A DNA stretch of 64,000 bases from Pseudarthrobacter sp. ATCC 49987 (GTDB lineage Bacteria > Actinomycetota > Actinomycetes > Actinomycetales > Micrococcaceae), in NCBI RefSeq assembly GCF_009928425.1, contig NZ_JAABNS010000001.1, positions 806,001-870,000 on the forward strand, in the 5' to 3' direction. Position 1 is the first letter of the stretch; the number at the start of each line of letters is the position of its first letter. Made by a program: the position numbers and the translations under genes. Below are positions 27,054 through 35,765 of the stretch, one piece after another. The notes under the pieces are model-generated. The model saw nothing but the letters and a program-made list of their open reading frames with translations. It was not told where the DNA came from and did no database searches.

Positions 27054-27818
27054 TCAGTTCTCGGGGGAGGCGGGGAGCGCAGGGGTGCCGGCGTTGTCCG
27101 TTTCGGCGCCCTGCAGCGTGTCCGGTGCGGCCTTCTTGGCGGGTTTAGGGGTGCTGTCGGACTTGACCCGGGGGATTTGCTGGGTCCGGGGGTTGCGCTG
27201 CTTGTCGCGGCGTTCCTTCAGCTTTTCCTTGACCTTCTCCCGCGGCGACTCGTGGACCCCGGCGGAGGGATCGTGGGTGCGCAGTTCCTCCTGCGCCTCC
27301 AGCATGTCCTCGAGCAGGCTGCGCAATTCGGCCCGGACGTAGTCGCGGGTGGCGACTTCCCGCAGCGCGATCCGCAGCGAGGCGAGCTCCCGCGTCAGGT
27401 ATTCGGTGTCCGAGAGGTTGCGTTCGGCGCGCTGGCGGTCCTGCTGGAGGGAGACGCGGTCACGGTCGTCCTGCCGGTTCTGGGCGAGGAGCAGCAGCGG
27501 CGCGGCGTAGGAGGCCTGCAGCGAGAGCATCAGGGTCAGCAGGGTGAAGCCGAGGGCCAGGGAATCGAACTGCCAGGCCTCCGGTGCCCAGGTGTTCCAG
27601 GCCAGCCAGATGACGACGAAAACCGTCATGTAGACGAGGAACTGCGGCGTGCCCATAAAGCGGGCAAAGCCTTCCGTGGTCTGGCCGAAGGCATCCGGGT
27701 TGGGCGAGAACTTCGGCAGGATCCGCTGGCGGCCGCTCAGGGGTGTGTCGAGGCCTCCTTTGTCCGGGTTGCTGCCCGGCCGGACATGGGGGTTGCGTGG
27801 TGCGCTGTTATCAGCCAA
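27054..27818 (-). CDS. DUF1003 membrane protein
   Basis: The protein has about 254 residues with two adjacent membrane helices (YMTVFVVIWLAWNTW and SLALGFTLLTLMLSLQASYA), the hallmark of DUF1003, followed by a long charged C-terminal region (LLAQNRQDDRDRVSLQQDRQ). The likely start is TTG 27818, with GGAGG five bases upstream; TTG 27830 is an alternative. It overlaps the end of the MgtE-N/CBS gene, so the two are coupled. Function is unknown; a link to divalent cation or membrane homeostasis is only suggested by the neighbour. Confidence 0.8.
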   Translation of the reverse strand: MADNSAPRNPHVRPGSNPDKGGLDTPLSGRQRILPKFSPNPDAFGQTTEGFARFMGTPQFLVYMTVFVVIWLAWNTWAPEAWQFDSLALGFTLLTLMLSLQASYAAPLLLLAQNRQDDRDRVSLQQDRQRAERNLSDTEYLTRELASLRIALREVATRDYVRAELRSLLEDMLEAQEELRTHDPSAGVHESPREKVKEKLKERRDKQRNPRTQQIPRVKSDSTPKPAKKAAPDTLQGAETDNAGTPALPASPEN

Positions 27819-29097
27819 TGCGGCCTCCAAGCTTCCTTATCGGGACATCGTCCTCGTGGGCGCGCCAGTCATCGGGCAGCAGATGATCCAGCACATCGTC
27901 AACAGTCACCGCCCCCACAAGCCGACCGTCGCTGTTGACGACGGGGAGCGAGTTGAGGTTGTAGGTGGCCAGCGTCCGGGCCACCTCGCTGATGTGGGCC
28001 TGGTCCGACACCGGCTCCAGGGTTTTGTCCACCAGGTTTCCCAGCGGTTCGGGCGGCGGGTAGCGCAGGAGCTGCTGGATGTGGACGACGCCGAGGAACC
28101 GGCCCGTGGGCGTCTCCAGCGGCGGCCGGGCAATGAAGATCGACGAGGCCAGGGCGGGGGACAGCTCTTCGCGGCGGACATGGGCGAGGGCCTCGGCGAC
28201 CGTGGCTTCCGGGGGAAGGATAACCGGGACCGGGGTCATCAGGCCGCCGGCGGTGTCCTCGTCGTATTCGAGCAGCCGGCGGACGTCTTCGGCGCCTTCG
28301 GGTTCCATCAGCTGGAGCAGTTCTTCGGCCTGGGCGCTGGGGAGTTCTGCGAGGAGGTCGGCGGCGTCGTCCGGGTCCATTTCCTCCAGAACGTCCGCGG
28401 CACGGTTCACGTCGAGGGCGGAGAGGATCTCCACCTGGTCGCCTTCGGGCATCTCCTGCAGGACGTCGGCCAGCCGCTCGTCCTGGAGCTCGCTGGCGAC
28501 CTCGAAGCGGCGCTTGTCGGACATTTCCTGCAGGGCCTCGGCGAAGTCTGCCGGCTTGAGGTCCTCGTGGGTTGCGACGAACTGGGTGGCGGCCTGGGGT
28601 TCGGTGCGGGCGCCCTGCTGCGCGTCTGCCCAGTCGATGATCATGGTCTCGTTGCGGCGCAGCCTGCTCAGCGGGGAGAGGGAATGGCCGCGGCGGACAA
28701 AGAGCTTGCTGACAAACCAGTCGCCGGAGCGGTGCCTGTCCATCGCGATGTCCTCGATGGTGGCGTCCCCGCTGCCGTCGGCGAGTGTCACGCGCCGGTC
28801 GAACATCTCGGCGACCACGAGGGTTTCGGCGCCGCGCTGTTCGAAGCGGCGCAGGTTCACCAGCCCGGTACAGATGATCTGGGTCTGGTCGATCGATGTG
28901 ATCCGGGTCATCGGCACGAAAACCCGTTTCTTCCCGGGGACCTCGACGACGATGCCCACCACGTGCGGGGCGCCCCGTGTGCCGCGGGAGAGCACGACGA
29001 CGTCGCGCAGCCTGCCGAGACGGTCGCCCAGTGGGTCAAAGACGTCGAGTCCGAGGAGGCGCGCAACAAACACCCGCGATAGATTTGTGCTCACCAC
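27811..29097 (-). CDS. Soluble MgtE N-domain / CBS-pair protein with PRC-barrel-like N-terminus, no membrane channel
   Basis: The 428-residue protein has a PRC-barrel-like N-terminus (ARLLGLDVFDPLGDRLGRLRD), then the MgtE superhelical domain (ADFAEALQEMSDKRRFEVAS; LEEMDPDDAADLLAEL) and two CBS domains (from about residue 290). The five-helix magnesium channel of MgtE is absent. It therefore resembles the magnesium-sensing half of MgtE as a free protein. It starts with GTG (29097, or 29094). The downstream DUF1003 membrane protein overlaps it and could be its partner. Confidence 0.85.
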   Translation of the reverse strand: MVSTNLSRVFVARLLGLDVFDPLGDRLGRLRDVVVLSRGTRGAPHVVGIVVEVPGKKRVFVPMTRITSIDQTQIICTGLVNLRRFEQRGAETLVVAEMFDRRVTLADGSGDATIEDIAMDRHRSGDWFVSKLFVRRGHSLSPLSRLRRNETMIIDWADAQQGARTEPQAATQFVATHEDLKPADFAEALQEMSDKRRFEVASELQDERLADVLQEMPEGDQVEILSALDVNRAADVLEEMDPDDAADLLAELPSAQAEELLQLMEPEGAEDVRRLLEYDEDTAGGLMTPVPVILPPEATVAEALAHVRREELSPALASSIFIARPPLETPTGRFLGVVHIQQLLRYPPPEPLGNLVDKTLEPVSDQAHISEVARTLATYNLNSLPVVNSDGRLVGAVTVDDVLDHLLPDDWRAHEDDVPIRKLGGRIG

Positions 29098-29171
29098 TAC
29101 AGGCTACCGAGTCCGCTCTCTTTTAGCTGAATTTACAGCCGGTGCCCAGCCGGATAGGTAAGAATGGTCGT

Positions 29172-30095
29172 ATGTCAAACATTTTTGGTGCTCCCAGGGC
29201 TGGCGCCCCCAACGGCCCGGACGAGGCCCGCAGTGTCCCCAAGGGCGACACCGTTGGTTCCTACAACTCCTACCTGGATGCCCAGAAGGCGGTGGACTAC
29301 CTCGCGGACCAGCAGTTTCCGGTGCAGATGGTCTCGATCGTCGGCAACGACCTGAAGATGGTCGAGCGGGTCACCGGCAGGCTGACCTACCCCCGGGTGG
29401 CCCTGTCGGGCGCTCTGAGTGGCATGTGGTTCGGCCTGTTCGTCGGCATCATGCTCTCGTTCTTCTCCACGACCGACGGCGCCTTCTCGATCATGACGTC
29501 GGTGCTCATGGGCGCGGCGTTCTTTATGCTGTTCGGCATCGTCACCTATGCCATGCAGCGCGGCAAGCGCGACTTCACCTCCACCAGCCAGGTGGTGGCG
29601 ACCAACTATGACGTCGTCGTTTCCTTTGAGGCGGCGAACGAAGCGAGGCGGCTGCTGCACCAGCTTCCGATGACACAGCATGACGCCACCGCGTCCGCCG
29701 GAACGGCCGGCTTCACCCAGCGCGACTACCAGCACCAGCCGTACCAGCCCGGCCAGCCGGGCCAGGAGGGCCACGCGCCGCAGCGTCCCGCAGGCTGGAG
29801 CGACCCGTACGGCCAGAGGAACCCCGAGGCCGGGCAGCAGCCCGGCGGACAGCCCGCCGAAGCGCAGCAGCCCGGCCACCAGCAGCCCGGCCACCAGCCG
29901 GCCGCAGGCCAGCACGCAGAGCCCGCCCAGCAGGCAGACCACCGGGGGCCCGCTGAGGGTGAGCCGGCGCCGGAAGAGCCCACGAAGCCTGCCGGGTTCG
30001 CCTATCCGGACCTGCCGGACGGCCGCCCACAGTACGGGGTCCGCGTCACCGATGCGCCCAAGCAGGAACCCGGCCAGGACGGACCGCAGCACTAG
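29172..30095 (+). CDS. General stress protein 17M-like membrane protein with Gln/Pro/Gly-rich tail
   Basis: ATG 29172 begins MSNIFGAPRAG. Residues 25-60 match the YflT/general-stress-protein-17M domain (YNSYLDAQKAVDYLADQQFP). Two membrane helices follow (GALSGMWFGLFVGIMLSFF; VLMGAAFFMLFGIVTYAM). After about residue 170 the chain becomes low-complexity with repeated QPGHQ and QQPG units to the end at 307 residues. Function in stress is by family name only. A terminator follows. Confidence 0.78.
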   Translation: MSNIFGAPRAGAPNGPDEARSVPKGDTVGSYNSYLDAQKAVDYLADQQFPVQMVSIVGNDLKMVERVTGRLTYPRVALSGALSGMWFGLFVGIMLSFFSTTDGAFSIMTSVLMGAAFFMLFGIVTYAMQRGKRDFTSTSQVVATNYDVVVSFEAANEARRLLHQLPMTQHDATASAGTAGFTQRDYQHQPYQPGQPGQEGHAPQRPAGWSDPYGQRNPEAGQQPGGQPAEAQQPGHQQPGHQPAAGQHAEPAQQADHRGPAEGEPAPEEPTKPAGFAYPDLPDGRPQYGVRVTDAPKQEPGQDGPQH

Positions 30096-30103
30096 CAACG
30101 CAG

Positions 30104-30143
30104 AAGGCCTCCGCCCGGAAATGATCCGGGCGGAGGCCTTTTT
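30104..30143 (+). terminator. Rho-independent terminator
   Basis: A 16-bp stem (AAGGCCTCCGCCCGGA and its complement) with a five-base loop ends in a run of five T. It terminates the stress-protein gene. Confidence 0.93.
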
Positions 30144-30204
30144 CGTGTCCGCGTCGCCGTGCCAGCTTCTTCTTGCAGTCGCGCGTCAGCCGGCCGGTGG
30201 GGAC

Positions 30205-31788
30205 CTACGCCGTCTGGCCTTCCGCTTCCTGGTAGATGCCCGCCATCCAGGACTCGACGTCGTCGGCCTTGCGGGGCAGGGCCGCGCTGAGGTTGACCGG
30301 ACCGTCGGCGGTCATGAGGATGTCGTCCTCGATGCGGACGCCGATTCCGCGGTACTCCGCCGGAATGGCGAGGTCCTCGTCTTTGAAGTACAGCCCGGGT
30401 TCGATCGTGAAGACCATGCCCGGGGTGAGGACACCATCGAGGTACAGTTCGCGCTTGGCCTGGGCGCAGTCGTGCACGTCGAGGCCGAGGTGGTGGCTGG
30501 TGCCGTGCGGCATCCAGCGGCGGTGCTGCTGGCCCTCCGCGCTGATGGCTTCCTCGACGGAGACCGGCAGCAGGCCCCAGTCGGCCAGCCGTTCCGCCAG
30601 TACGGTGGTTGCGGCCGTGTGGATGTCGCGGAATTTGGTGCCGGGCTGCGCGGCGGCGAAACCGGCGTCGGCGGCGTCCAGCACGGCCTCGTAGACCTTG
30701 CGCTGGATGTCGGAAAACGTGCCGTTGGCCGGCAGGGTGCGCGTGATGTCCGCGGTGTAGAGCGAATCCGCCTCGACCCCGGCGTCGAGGAGCAGCAGTT
30801 CCCCGGCGGTGACCTTTCCGGTGTTCCGGGTCCAGTGCAGCACGGTGGCGTTGTTGCCGGAGGCCGCGATGGTGTCGTAGCCGAGCTCGTTGCCTTCCTC
30901 CCTGGCCCGGGCGAAGAACGCGCCTTCGACGACGCGCTCGCCGCGCTGGTGGGTCAGTGCCCGCGGCAGTGACTTGACCACCTCGGTGAAGCCCTGCACG
31001 GTGGCGGCGACGGCGGTCTTCATCTGCTCGACTTCCCACTCGTCCTTGAGCAGGCGAAGTTCGGAGAGGGCCTCCGTGAGCTTCTCGTCGAGGGCATCGA
31101 GGATCCCGAGGTCCAGGTTGTCCGGGTCCTTGGCGGTGTTGTAGCGGGCGGTGTCCACAAGGGCGTCGATGTTCTCGTCCACCTTGCGCACCAGCCGGAT
31201 GGAGATCCCGCCGATTTCGGGGGCGCCCACGTTCTTGGTGATGCCGAGTTCGAGCTCGCTGATGTCTGCGGTGTCCAGGCCGAGGCGGGCCTTGAACTCA
31301 GCCAGGGTGGGGCGGGCGCCGATCCAGAATTCGCCGGAGCGGGAGTCGGCGTAGAACTGCTCGGTGTCGCGGCCGGCCAGCGGACGGAAGTACAGCGTCG
31401 CGTGGTGGTGGCCGCCGTCGTCGCCCTTGCCTGCCTCTACGGGTTCCAGGATGAGCACGGCGTCGGGCTCGTGGTCCAGGCCCAGGCCGGTGAGGTGCGC
31501 GAAGCCGGAGTGGGGGCGGAAGCGGTAATCGCAGTCGTTCGAGCGGACCTTCAGCGGGCCGGCGGGGATGACCAGGCGTTCGCCTTTGAACTGCTCGGAA
31601 ATGGCGCGGCGGCGGGCGGCTGCGTGGCCGGCGACGGCGTCGCGTTCCGGGAGCTGCTCGGGGGCCGGGGCCCAGTTGCTGGCCATAAACGCCTTGAAGG
31701 CGTCGGAGCTGGGCCGCTGGGAGCGGTTGTTGACGCGCTCGTCGAGGGGCTGGGAAGCGGAGACTTGGGTGTTATCTGCATCTTTCAC
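30205..31788 (-). CDS. pepP: Xaa-Pro aminopeptidase (aminopeptidase P family, M24B)
   Basis: This cytosolic metallopeptidase removes N-terminal residues before proline. The 527-residue protein has a creatinase-like N-terminal domain and the pita-bread catalytic domain. The dinuclear metal ligands are visible in LLLDAGVEADSLYTADITRT, HGTSHHLGLDVHD, VFTIEPGLYF and GIGVRIEDDI. It is transcribed alone, divergently from the PHP gene. Confidence 0.9.
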   Translation of the reverse strand: MKDADNTQVSASQPLDERVNNRSQRPSSDAFKAFMASNWAPAPEQLPERDAVAGHAAARRRAISEQFKGERLVIPAGPLKVRSNDCDYRFRPHSGFAHLTGLGLDHEPDAVLILEPVEAGKGDDGGHHHATLYFRPLAGRDTEQFYADSRSGEFWIGARPTLAEFKARLGLDTADISELELGITKNVGAPEIGGISIRLVRKVDENIDALVDTARYNTAKDPDNLDLGILDALDEKLTEALSELRLLKDEWEVEQMKTAVAATVQGFTEVVKSLPRALTHQRGERVVEGAFFARAREEGNELGYDTIAASGNNATVLHWTRNTGKVTAGELLLLDAGVEADSLYTADITRTLPANGTFSDIQRKVYEAVLDAADAGFAAAQPGTKFRDIHTAATTVLAERLADWGLLPVSVEEAISAEGQQHRRWMPHGTSHHLGLDVHDCAQAKRELYLDGVLTPGMVFTIEPGLYFKDEDLAIPAEYRGIGVRIEDDILMTADGPVNLSAALPRKADDVESWMAGIYQEAEGQTA

Positions 31789-31880
31789 CGTCCCATAGTC
31801 TCACCAGCGGAGCGGCTTAGGCCAACAGGCCGGCGGCGGCTGTCCGGGGCGCCGCGGCAGCGATCTACTAGGCTGGTGGA

Positions 31881-32726
31881 GTGAGGATTGACCTGCATGC
31901 CCACTCGAATGTTTCCGACGGCACCCAAGCGCCCGCTGCGGTGATGGCCTCGGCCGCGGAGGCGGGGCTCGACGTCGTCGCCCTGACCGACCATGACTCC
32001 ACGGACGGCTGGGCCGAGGCCGGCGCGGCGGCCCGGGAACACGGTGTTGCGCTGGTTCCCGGCATGGAGATTTCCTGCCGGACGACGGAGGGCATCAGCG
32101 TCCACCTCCTCTGCTACCTGCACGACCCGGCGCACGCCGGCCTGCTGGAGGAAATCACCAAGGCGAAGGACGCCCGTTTCACCCGGGCCGAGCGGATGGT
32201 CAGCCTGCTCGCCGAGGACTACCCGCTGAGCTGGGACGATGTCATCCACCATGTCGCGCCGGGCGCCACCCTGGGCCGCCCCCACATCGCCGACGCCCTC
32301 GTCGCCGCGGGTGTGGTCGCGGACCGCACCGAGGCCTTCGAATCAATCCTGACCTCGCATTCACGCTACTTTGTGCAGCACTACGCGCCGGACCCGGCGT
32401 ACGCCGTCGAACTGGTCCGTGACGCAGGCGGGGTCCCGGTGTTCGCCCACCCGGTGGCATCCGCCCGCGGCCGGATCGTGGGGGAGCGCGTCTACCGGGA
32501 AATGATCGACGCCGGGCTGGCCGGGCTGGAAATCTACCACCGGGACAACCCCGAGGAGGGCAGGGCGTTCCTGCGCAAACTCGCGGACCGGCACGGGCTG
32601 CTGGTCACCGGGTCCTCCGACTACCACGGGGCCGGGAAACCGAACCGCCTGGGCGAGAACCTCACGGCACCGGAGGTCTTTGCCCGGATCGAGGAACTGG
32701 GAACCGGAACGTCCGTGGTGCGCTGA
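31881..32726 (+). CDS. PHP-domain phosphoesterase (TrpH / nucleoside bisphosphate phosphatase-like)
   Basis: The 281-residue metal-dependent phosphoesterase shows the PHP motifs MRIDLHAHSNVSDGT, LTDHDSTDGWAEA, PGMEISC and, at the C-terminus, TGSSDYHG. Related enzymes hydrolyse 3',5'-nucleoside bisphosphates or 5'-phosphorylated RNA. GTG 31881 gives the family N-terminus without a spaced ribosome site, so the message may be leaderless. Confidence 0.85.
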   Translation: MRIDLHAHSNVSDGTQAPAAVMASAAEAGLDVVALTDHDSTDGWAEAGAAAREHGVALVPGMEISCRTTEGISVHLLCYLHDPAHAGLLEEITKAKDARFTRAERMVSLLAEDYPLSWDDVIHHVAPGATLGRPHIADALVAAGVVADRTEAFESILTSHSRYFVQHYAPDPAYAVELVRDAGGVPVFAHPVASARGRIVGERVYREMIDAGLAGLEIYHRDNPEEGRAFLRKLADRHGLLVTGSSDYHGAGKPNRLGENLTAPEVFARIEELGTGTSVVR

Positions 32727-32736
32727 CCCCCTTCGA

Positions 32737-32802
32737 CCCAACTGACTGGCAGCAGGGGCCGTTTTGAGCGCTCAGAACGGCCCCTGCTGCGAGTTAGTTG
32801 GG
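32737..32802. repeat. Long intergenic palindrome between convergent genes
   Basis: A perfect inner stem GCAGCAGGGGCCGTT (32749-32763) with AACGGCCCCTGCTGC (32776-32790) surrounds a loop that itself contains the palindrome GAGCGCTC. Outer arms CCCAACT and AGTTGGG extend it to 66 bases. It can terminate both the PHP and methyltransferase genes, but its size and layered symmetry suggest a mobile or REP-type palindrome. Confidence 0.8.
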
Positions 32803-32810
32803 AATGTGTG

Positions 32811-33683
32811 TCAGATGCCCGGGAAAACGCTAAAACTGGCGTGCGGGGCGAGCCGTTTGGCCATGACGTCGATGGCCGGCTCGTTCTGGTCCACGCAGAC
32901 GAACTTCCGGTCAAGCTTCGCGGCGACGGCGCCCAGGGTCCCCGAACCCGCGAAGAAGTCCAGGCACCAGTCGCCGGGGCGGCTGGACGCGGCCACCACA
33001 CGACGGATGAGCCCCTCGGGCTTCTGCGTCGGGTAGCCGGTCTTCTCCTTGCCCGTGGGTGAGACGATCGTGTGCCACCAGACGTCGGTGGGCAGCTTGC
33101 CAAGCTCGCGTTTGGCCGGCGTCACGAGTCCCGGCGCCATGTACGGTTCCCGGTCCACTTCGGCGCTGTCGAAGTGGTACTTCGTCGGGTTCTTGACGTA
33201 CACGAGGATGTTGTCGTGTTTGGTGGGCCAGCGGTACTTGGCGCGGGCGCCATAGTCATACGCCCAGATGATCTCGTTCAGGAAGCACTCGCGGCCGAAG
33301 ATGGCGTCGAGCATGACCTTCGCGTAATGCACCTCACGGTAGTCCAGGTGCAGGTACAGGGTGCCGTCATCGGCAAGCAGCCGCCATGCCTCGACGAGCC
33401 GCGGCTCCAGGAAGGTCCAGTAGTCGCTGAACGCGTCGTCGTACTTGTGCAGCGCGCCCTTGATCGTGTCATAGGAGCGTCCTTTGAACCCGACCCGGTC
33501 GCCCTCACCGCCGGCATTGAGCACCATCCTGGTTTCCTGGCGCTTCTGGACCCGGCCGGTGTTGAACGGCGGGTCCACGTAAATGAGTGTGAAGGCGCCG
33601 TCCGGCAGCGTCGGGAGGTACGCCGCGTTGTCCGCGTGTACCACCAGGTTGCTGCCGTCCGGCGCCCAGACGGTGTCAGTCAT
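32811..33683 (-). CDS. Orphan site-specific DNA methyltransferase (N6-adenine/N4-cytosine, beta-class order)
   Basis: The 290-residue protein transfers methyl groups from SAM to adenine or cytosine amino groups in DNA. DPPF, the catalytic motif IV, is at residues 37-40 and the SAM-binding FAGSGT at 244-249. Catalytic motif before SAM motif is the beta-class order (Pfam N6_N4_Mtase). GYPTQKPEGLIRRVV precedes the SAM motif. No restriction endonuclease or specificity subunit is adjacent, so it looks like an orphan modification enzyme. Recognition sequence unknown. Confidence 0.88.
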   Translation of the reverse strand: MTDTVWAPDGSNLVVHADNAAYLPTLPDGAFTLIYVDPPFNTGRVQKRQETRMVLNAGGEGDRVGFKGRSYDTIKGALHKYDDAFSDYWTFLEPRLVEAWRLLADDGTLYLHLDYREVHYAKVMLDAIFGRECFLNEIIWAYDYGARAKYRWPTKHDNILVYVKNPTKYHFDSAEVDREPYMAPGLVTPAKRELGKLPTDVWWHTIVSPTGKEKTGYPTQKPEGLIRRVVAASSRPGDWCLDFFAGSGTLGAVAAKLDRKFVCVDQNEPAIDVMAKRLAPHASFSVFPGI

Positions 33684-33691
33684 GAGGGGGT

Positions 33692-35455
33692 TTAGGCCTC
33701 GGTGTTGCTGGCCGGGGCCCCGGCCTGTGCCTCGCCTGCCACCACTTCGCCGTTGCGGCGGCGGGTGCGGGTGCGGCGGCGTGCGCGGGTGGCGCGGTCG
33801 ACCTCGGTGGGCGCGCTGGCGGCGGCCTTGGCCGGAGCCTCGGCCGCGGGGCCGGTGGTAGTTTCAGCCTCGGCGGGACGACGACGGCGCTCACCCGAGC
33901 GTGCGCTGTCTTTGCCGCCGGTGCCGGCTCCGCCGCTGCGGCGGGAATCGTGGCTGCCGTCGCGGCCGCCGGTGCCGCGGCCCCCGGTGCTGCCACTGTC
34001 CCGGCCACCGCTGCGGGCATTGTCGCGGCCGCCTGTGCTGCCGCCGTCCCGTCCGCTGGGGCGGGTGTTCTTCTTGCCGGTCTCGCCCAGGTCCTCAAGG
34101 ACCTCGGCGTCGACGCCGGCCAGCACACGCTTGTCGCGGGGCAGCCGGCCCTTGGTGCCTTCGGGGATGTCGAGTTCCTCGAAGAGGTGCGGGGAGGAGG
34201 AGTAGGTTTCCACGGGCTCGGGGACGCTCAGGCCCAGGGCCTTGTTGATCAGGCCCCAGCGGGGCATGTCGTCCCAGTCGACGAAGGTCACGGCCGTGCC
34301 CTTGTTGCCGGCGCGGCCCGTGCGGCCCACCCGGTGCAGGTAGATCTTCTCGTCTTCAACGCACTGGTAGTTGATGACGTGCGTGACGTCGTCAACGTCG
34401 ATGCCGCGGGCGGCGACGTCGGTGGCGACGAGGACATCCACCTTGTTGTTGCGGAAGGCGCGGAGCGCCTGCTCGCGGGCGCCCTGGCCAAGGTCGCCGT
34501 GGATGGCGGCGGCGGCGAAGCCGCGGTCCACGAGTTCCTCGGCCACCTTGGCGGCGGTGCGCTTGGTCTTGGTGAAGATGATGGTGCGGCCGCGGCCGCG
34601 GGCCTGCAGGATGCGGGCGACAACCTCGATCTTGTCCATGCTGTGGGCACGGTAGATCAGCTGGCGGATGTCGCGCTTGGTCAGGCCCTCGTCGTCCGGG
34701 TCGGCGGCGCGGATGTGGGTCGGCTTGGTCATGTAGCGGCGGGCCATGGCCACGACCGGGCCGGGCATGGTGGCCGAGAACAGCAGCGTCTGGCGGACGG
34801 CGGGGGTGCCCGCGATGAGGGTTTCGACGTCCGGGAGGAAGCCGAGGTCCAGCATTTCGTCGGCCTCGTCAAGGATGACCATCTTGACGTTCTTCAGGAC
34901 GAGGTGCTTCTGCTTGTAGAGGTCGATGAGGCGGCCGGGGGTGCCGACAACAATCTCGACGCCCTTCTGCAGCGACTCAACCTGCGGCTCGTAAGCGCGG
35001 CCGCCGTAGATCGTGGTGATGCGGGCGTTGCGCTTGCGGGCGGCGTTCTGCAGGTCGCCGGCAACCTGGACGGCGAGTTCGCGCGTCGGTACGATCACGA
35101 GGGCCTGCGGGGCGCCCGGGGCCGGGAGCTGGTCATAGCCCGCGTCGTCCGGTCCGACGACGCGCTGGAGCGCCGGGATGCCGAAGCCGAGGGTTTTGCC
35201 GGTGCCGGTCTTGGCCTGGCCGATGATGTCGTGGCCGCTGAGGGCGACCGGCAGGGTCATGGCCTGGATCGGGAAGGGGTGCGTGATACCGGCGTCGGCC
35301 AGCGACTCCACGATGTCGGCGCGGACGTTGAAGTCGGCGAAGGTCTTCTCGGCGATCTCGTGCGGCTTCTCGTCCGAGATGATGGTCTCTTCCGGCTCGA
35401 TCGTTTCCGTTCCGGATTCGTCGGTCAGAAGCTGGTGCGTGTGCAATTCACTCAC
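33692..35455 (-). CDS. DEAD-box RNA helicase with basic, Gly-rich C-terminal tail
   Basis: This ATP-dependent RNA helicase has about 587 residues. Helicase motifs are in order: Q-motif region (HPFPIQAMTLPVAL), AKTGTGKT, PTRELAVQV, TPGRLID, DEAD, SAT, TDVAARGIDVDD and HRVGRTGRAG. The tail (from about residue 435) has repeated GG-R-D-S-G units (GGRDSGSTGGRGTGGRD) and Arg/Lys clusters for RNA binding. GTG 35455 with AAGGAA nine bases upstream is preferred; ATG 35476 is also possible. RhlE/CsdA-type helicases act in cold adaptation, ribosome assembly and RNA decay. Confidence 0.9.
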   Translation of the reverse strand: MSELHTHQLLTDESGTETIEPEETIISDEKPHEIAEKTFADFNVRADIVESLADAGITHPFPIQAMTLPVALSGHDIIGQAKTGTGKTLGFGIPALQRVVGPDDAGYDQLPAPGAPQALVIVPTRELAVQVAGDLQNAARKRNARITTIYGGRAYEPQVESLQKGVEIVVGTPGRLIDLYKQKHLVLKNVKMVILDEADEMLDLGFLPDVETLIAGTPAVRQTLLFSATMPGPVVAMARRYMTKPTHIRAADPDDEGLTKRDIRQLIYRAHSMDKIEVVARILQARGRGRTIIFTKTKRTAAKVAEELVDRGFAAAAIHGDLGQGAREQALRAFRNNKVDVLVATDVAARGIDVDDVTHVINYQCVEDEKIYLHRVGRTGRAGNKGTAVTFVDWDDMPRWGLINKALGLSVPEPVETYSSSPHLFEELDIPEGTKGRLPRDKRVLAGVDAEVLEDLGETGKKNTRPSGRDGGSTGGRDNARSGGRDSGSTGGRGTGGRDGSHDSRRSGGAGTGGKDSARSGERRRRPAEAETTTGPAAEAPAKAAASAPTEVDRATRARRRTRTRRRNGEVVAGEAQAGAPASNTEA

Positions 35456-35765
35456 TAGGGGAGTTTCCTTATTCATTTTGGGCTGCGCTGCTTGCTCAAC
35501 GGGGCCGGCCGGGTGGCCGTTCCGGAGCACGCTCAGGCGCGCAGGCAATTCCAGTGGAAGCCGATCGCGGGCTATCAAATGCTGGCACTGGGGACCAGCG
35601 GGTCTGTCTCAAGATCGCGTAGGGGCGGGCTTGTTGAATTCGAAAATCATGGAAATCAACGACCGGGCATCCATATCTACCCTTCCAGTCTAGCTGTACG
35701 CGGCCCGGAACCTCGACGGACCGCGCTGAGTCCGAAAAGATGCGCGCGGAACCACTGCGGCGTGC
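35456..35765 (-). promoter_or_regulatory. Leader/intergenic region of the DEAD-box helicase
   Basis: About 310 bases lie between the RNB gene stop and the helicase start, unusually long for this window. On the minus strand TAGATAT (around 35673-35679) could be a -10 element, giving a leader of about 200 bases. I see no strong hairpin. No small gene is supported. Confidence 0.35.
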
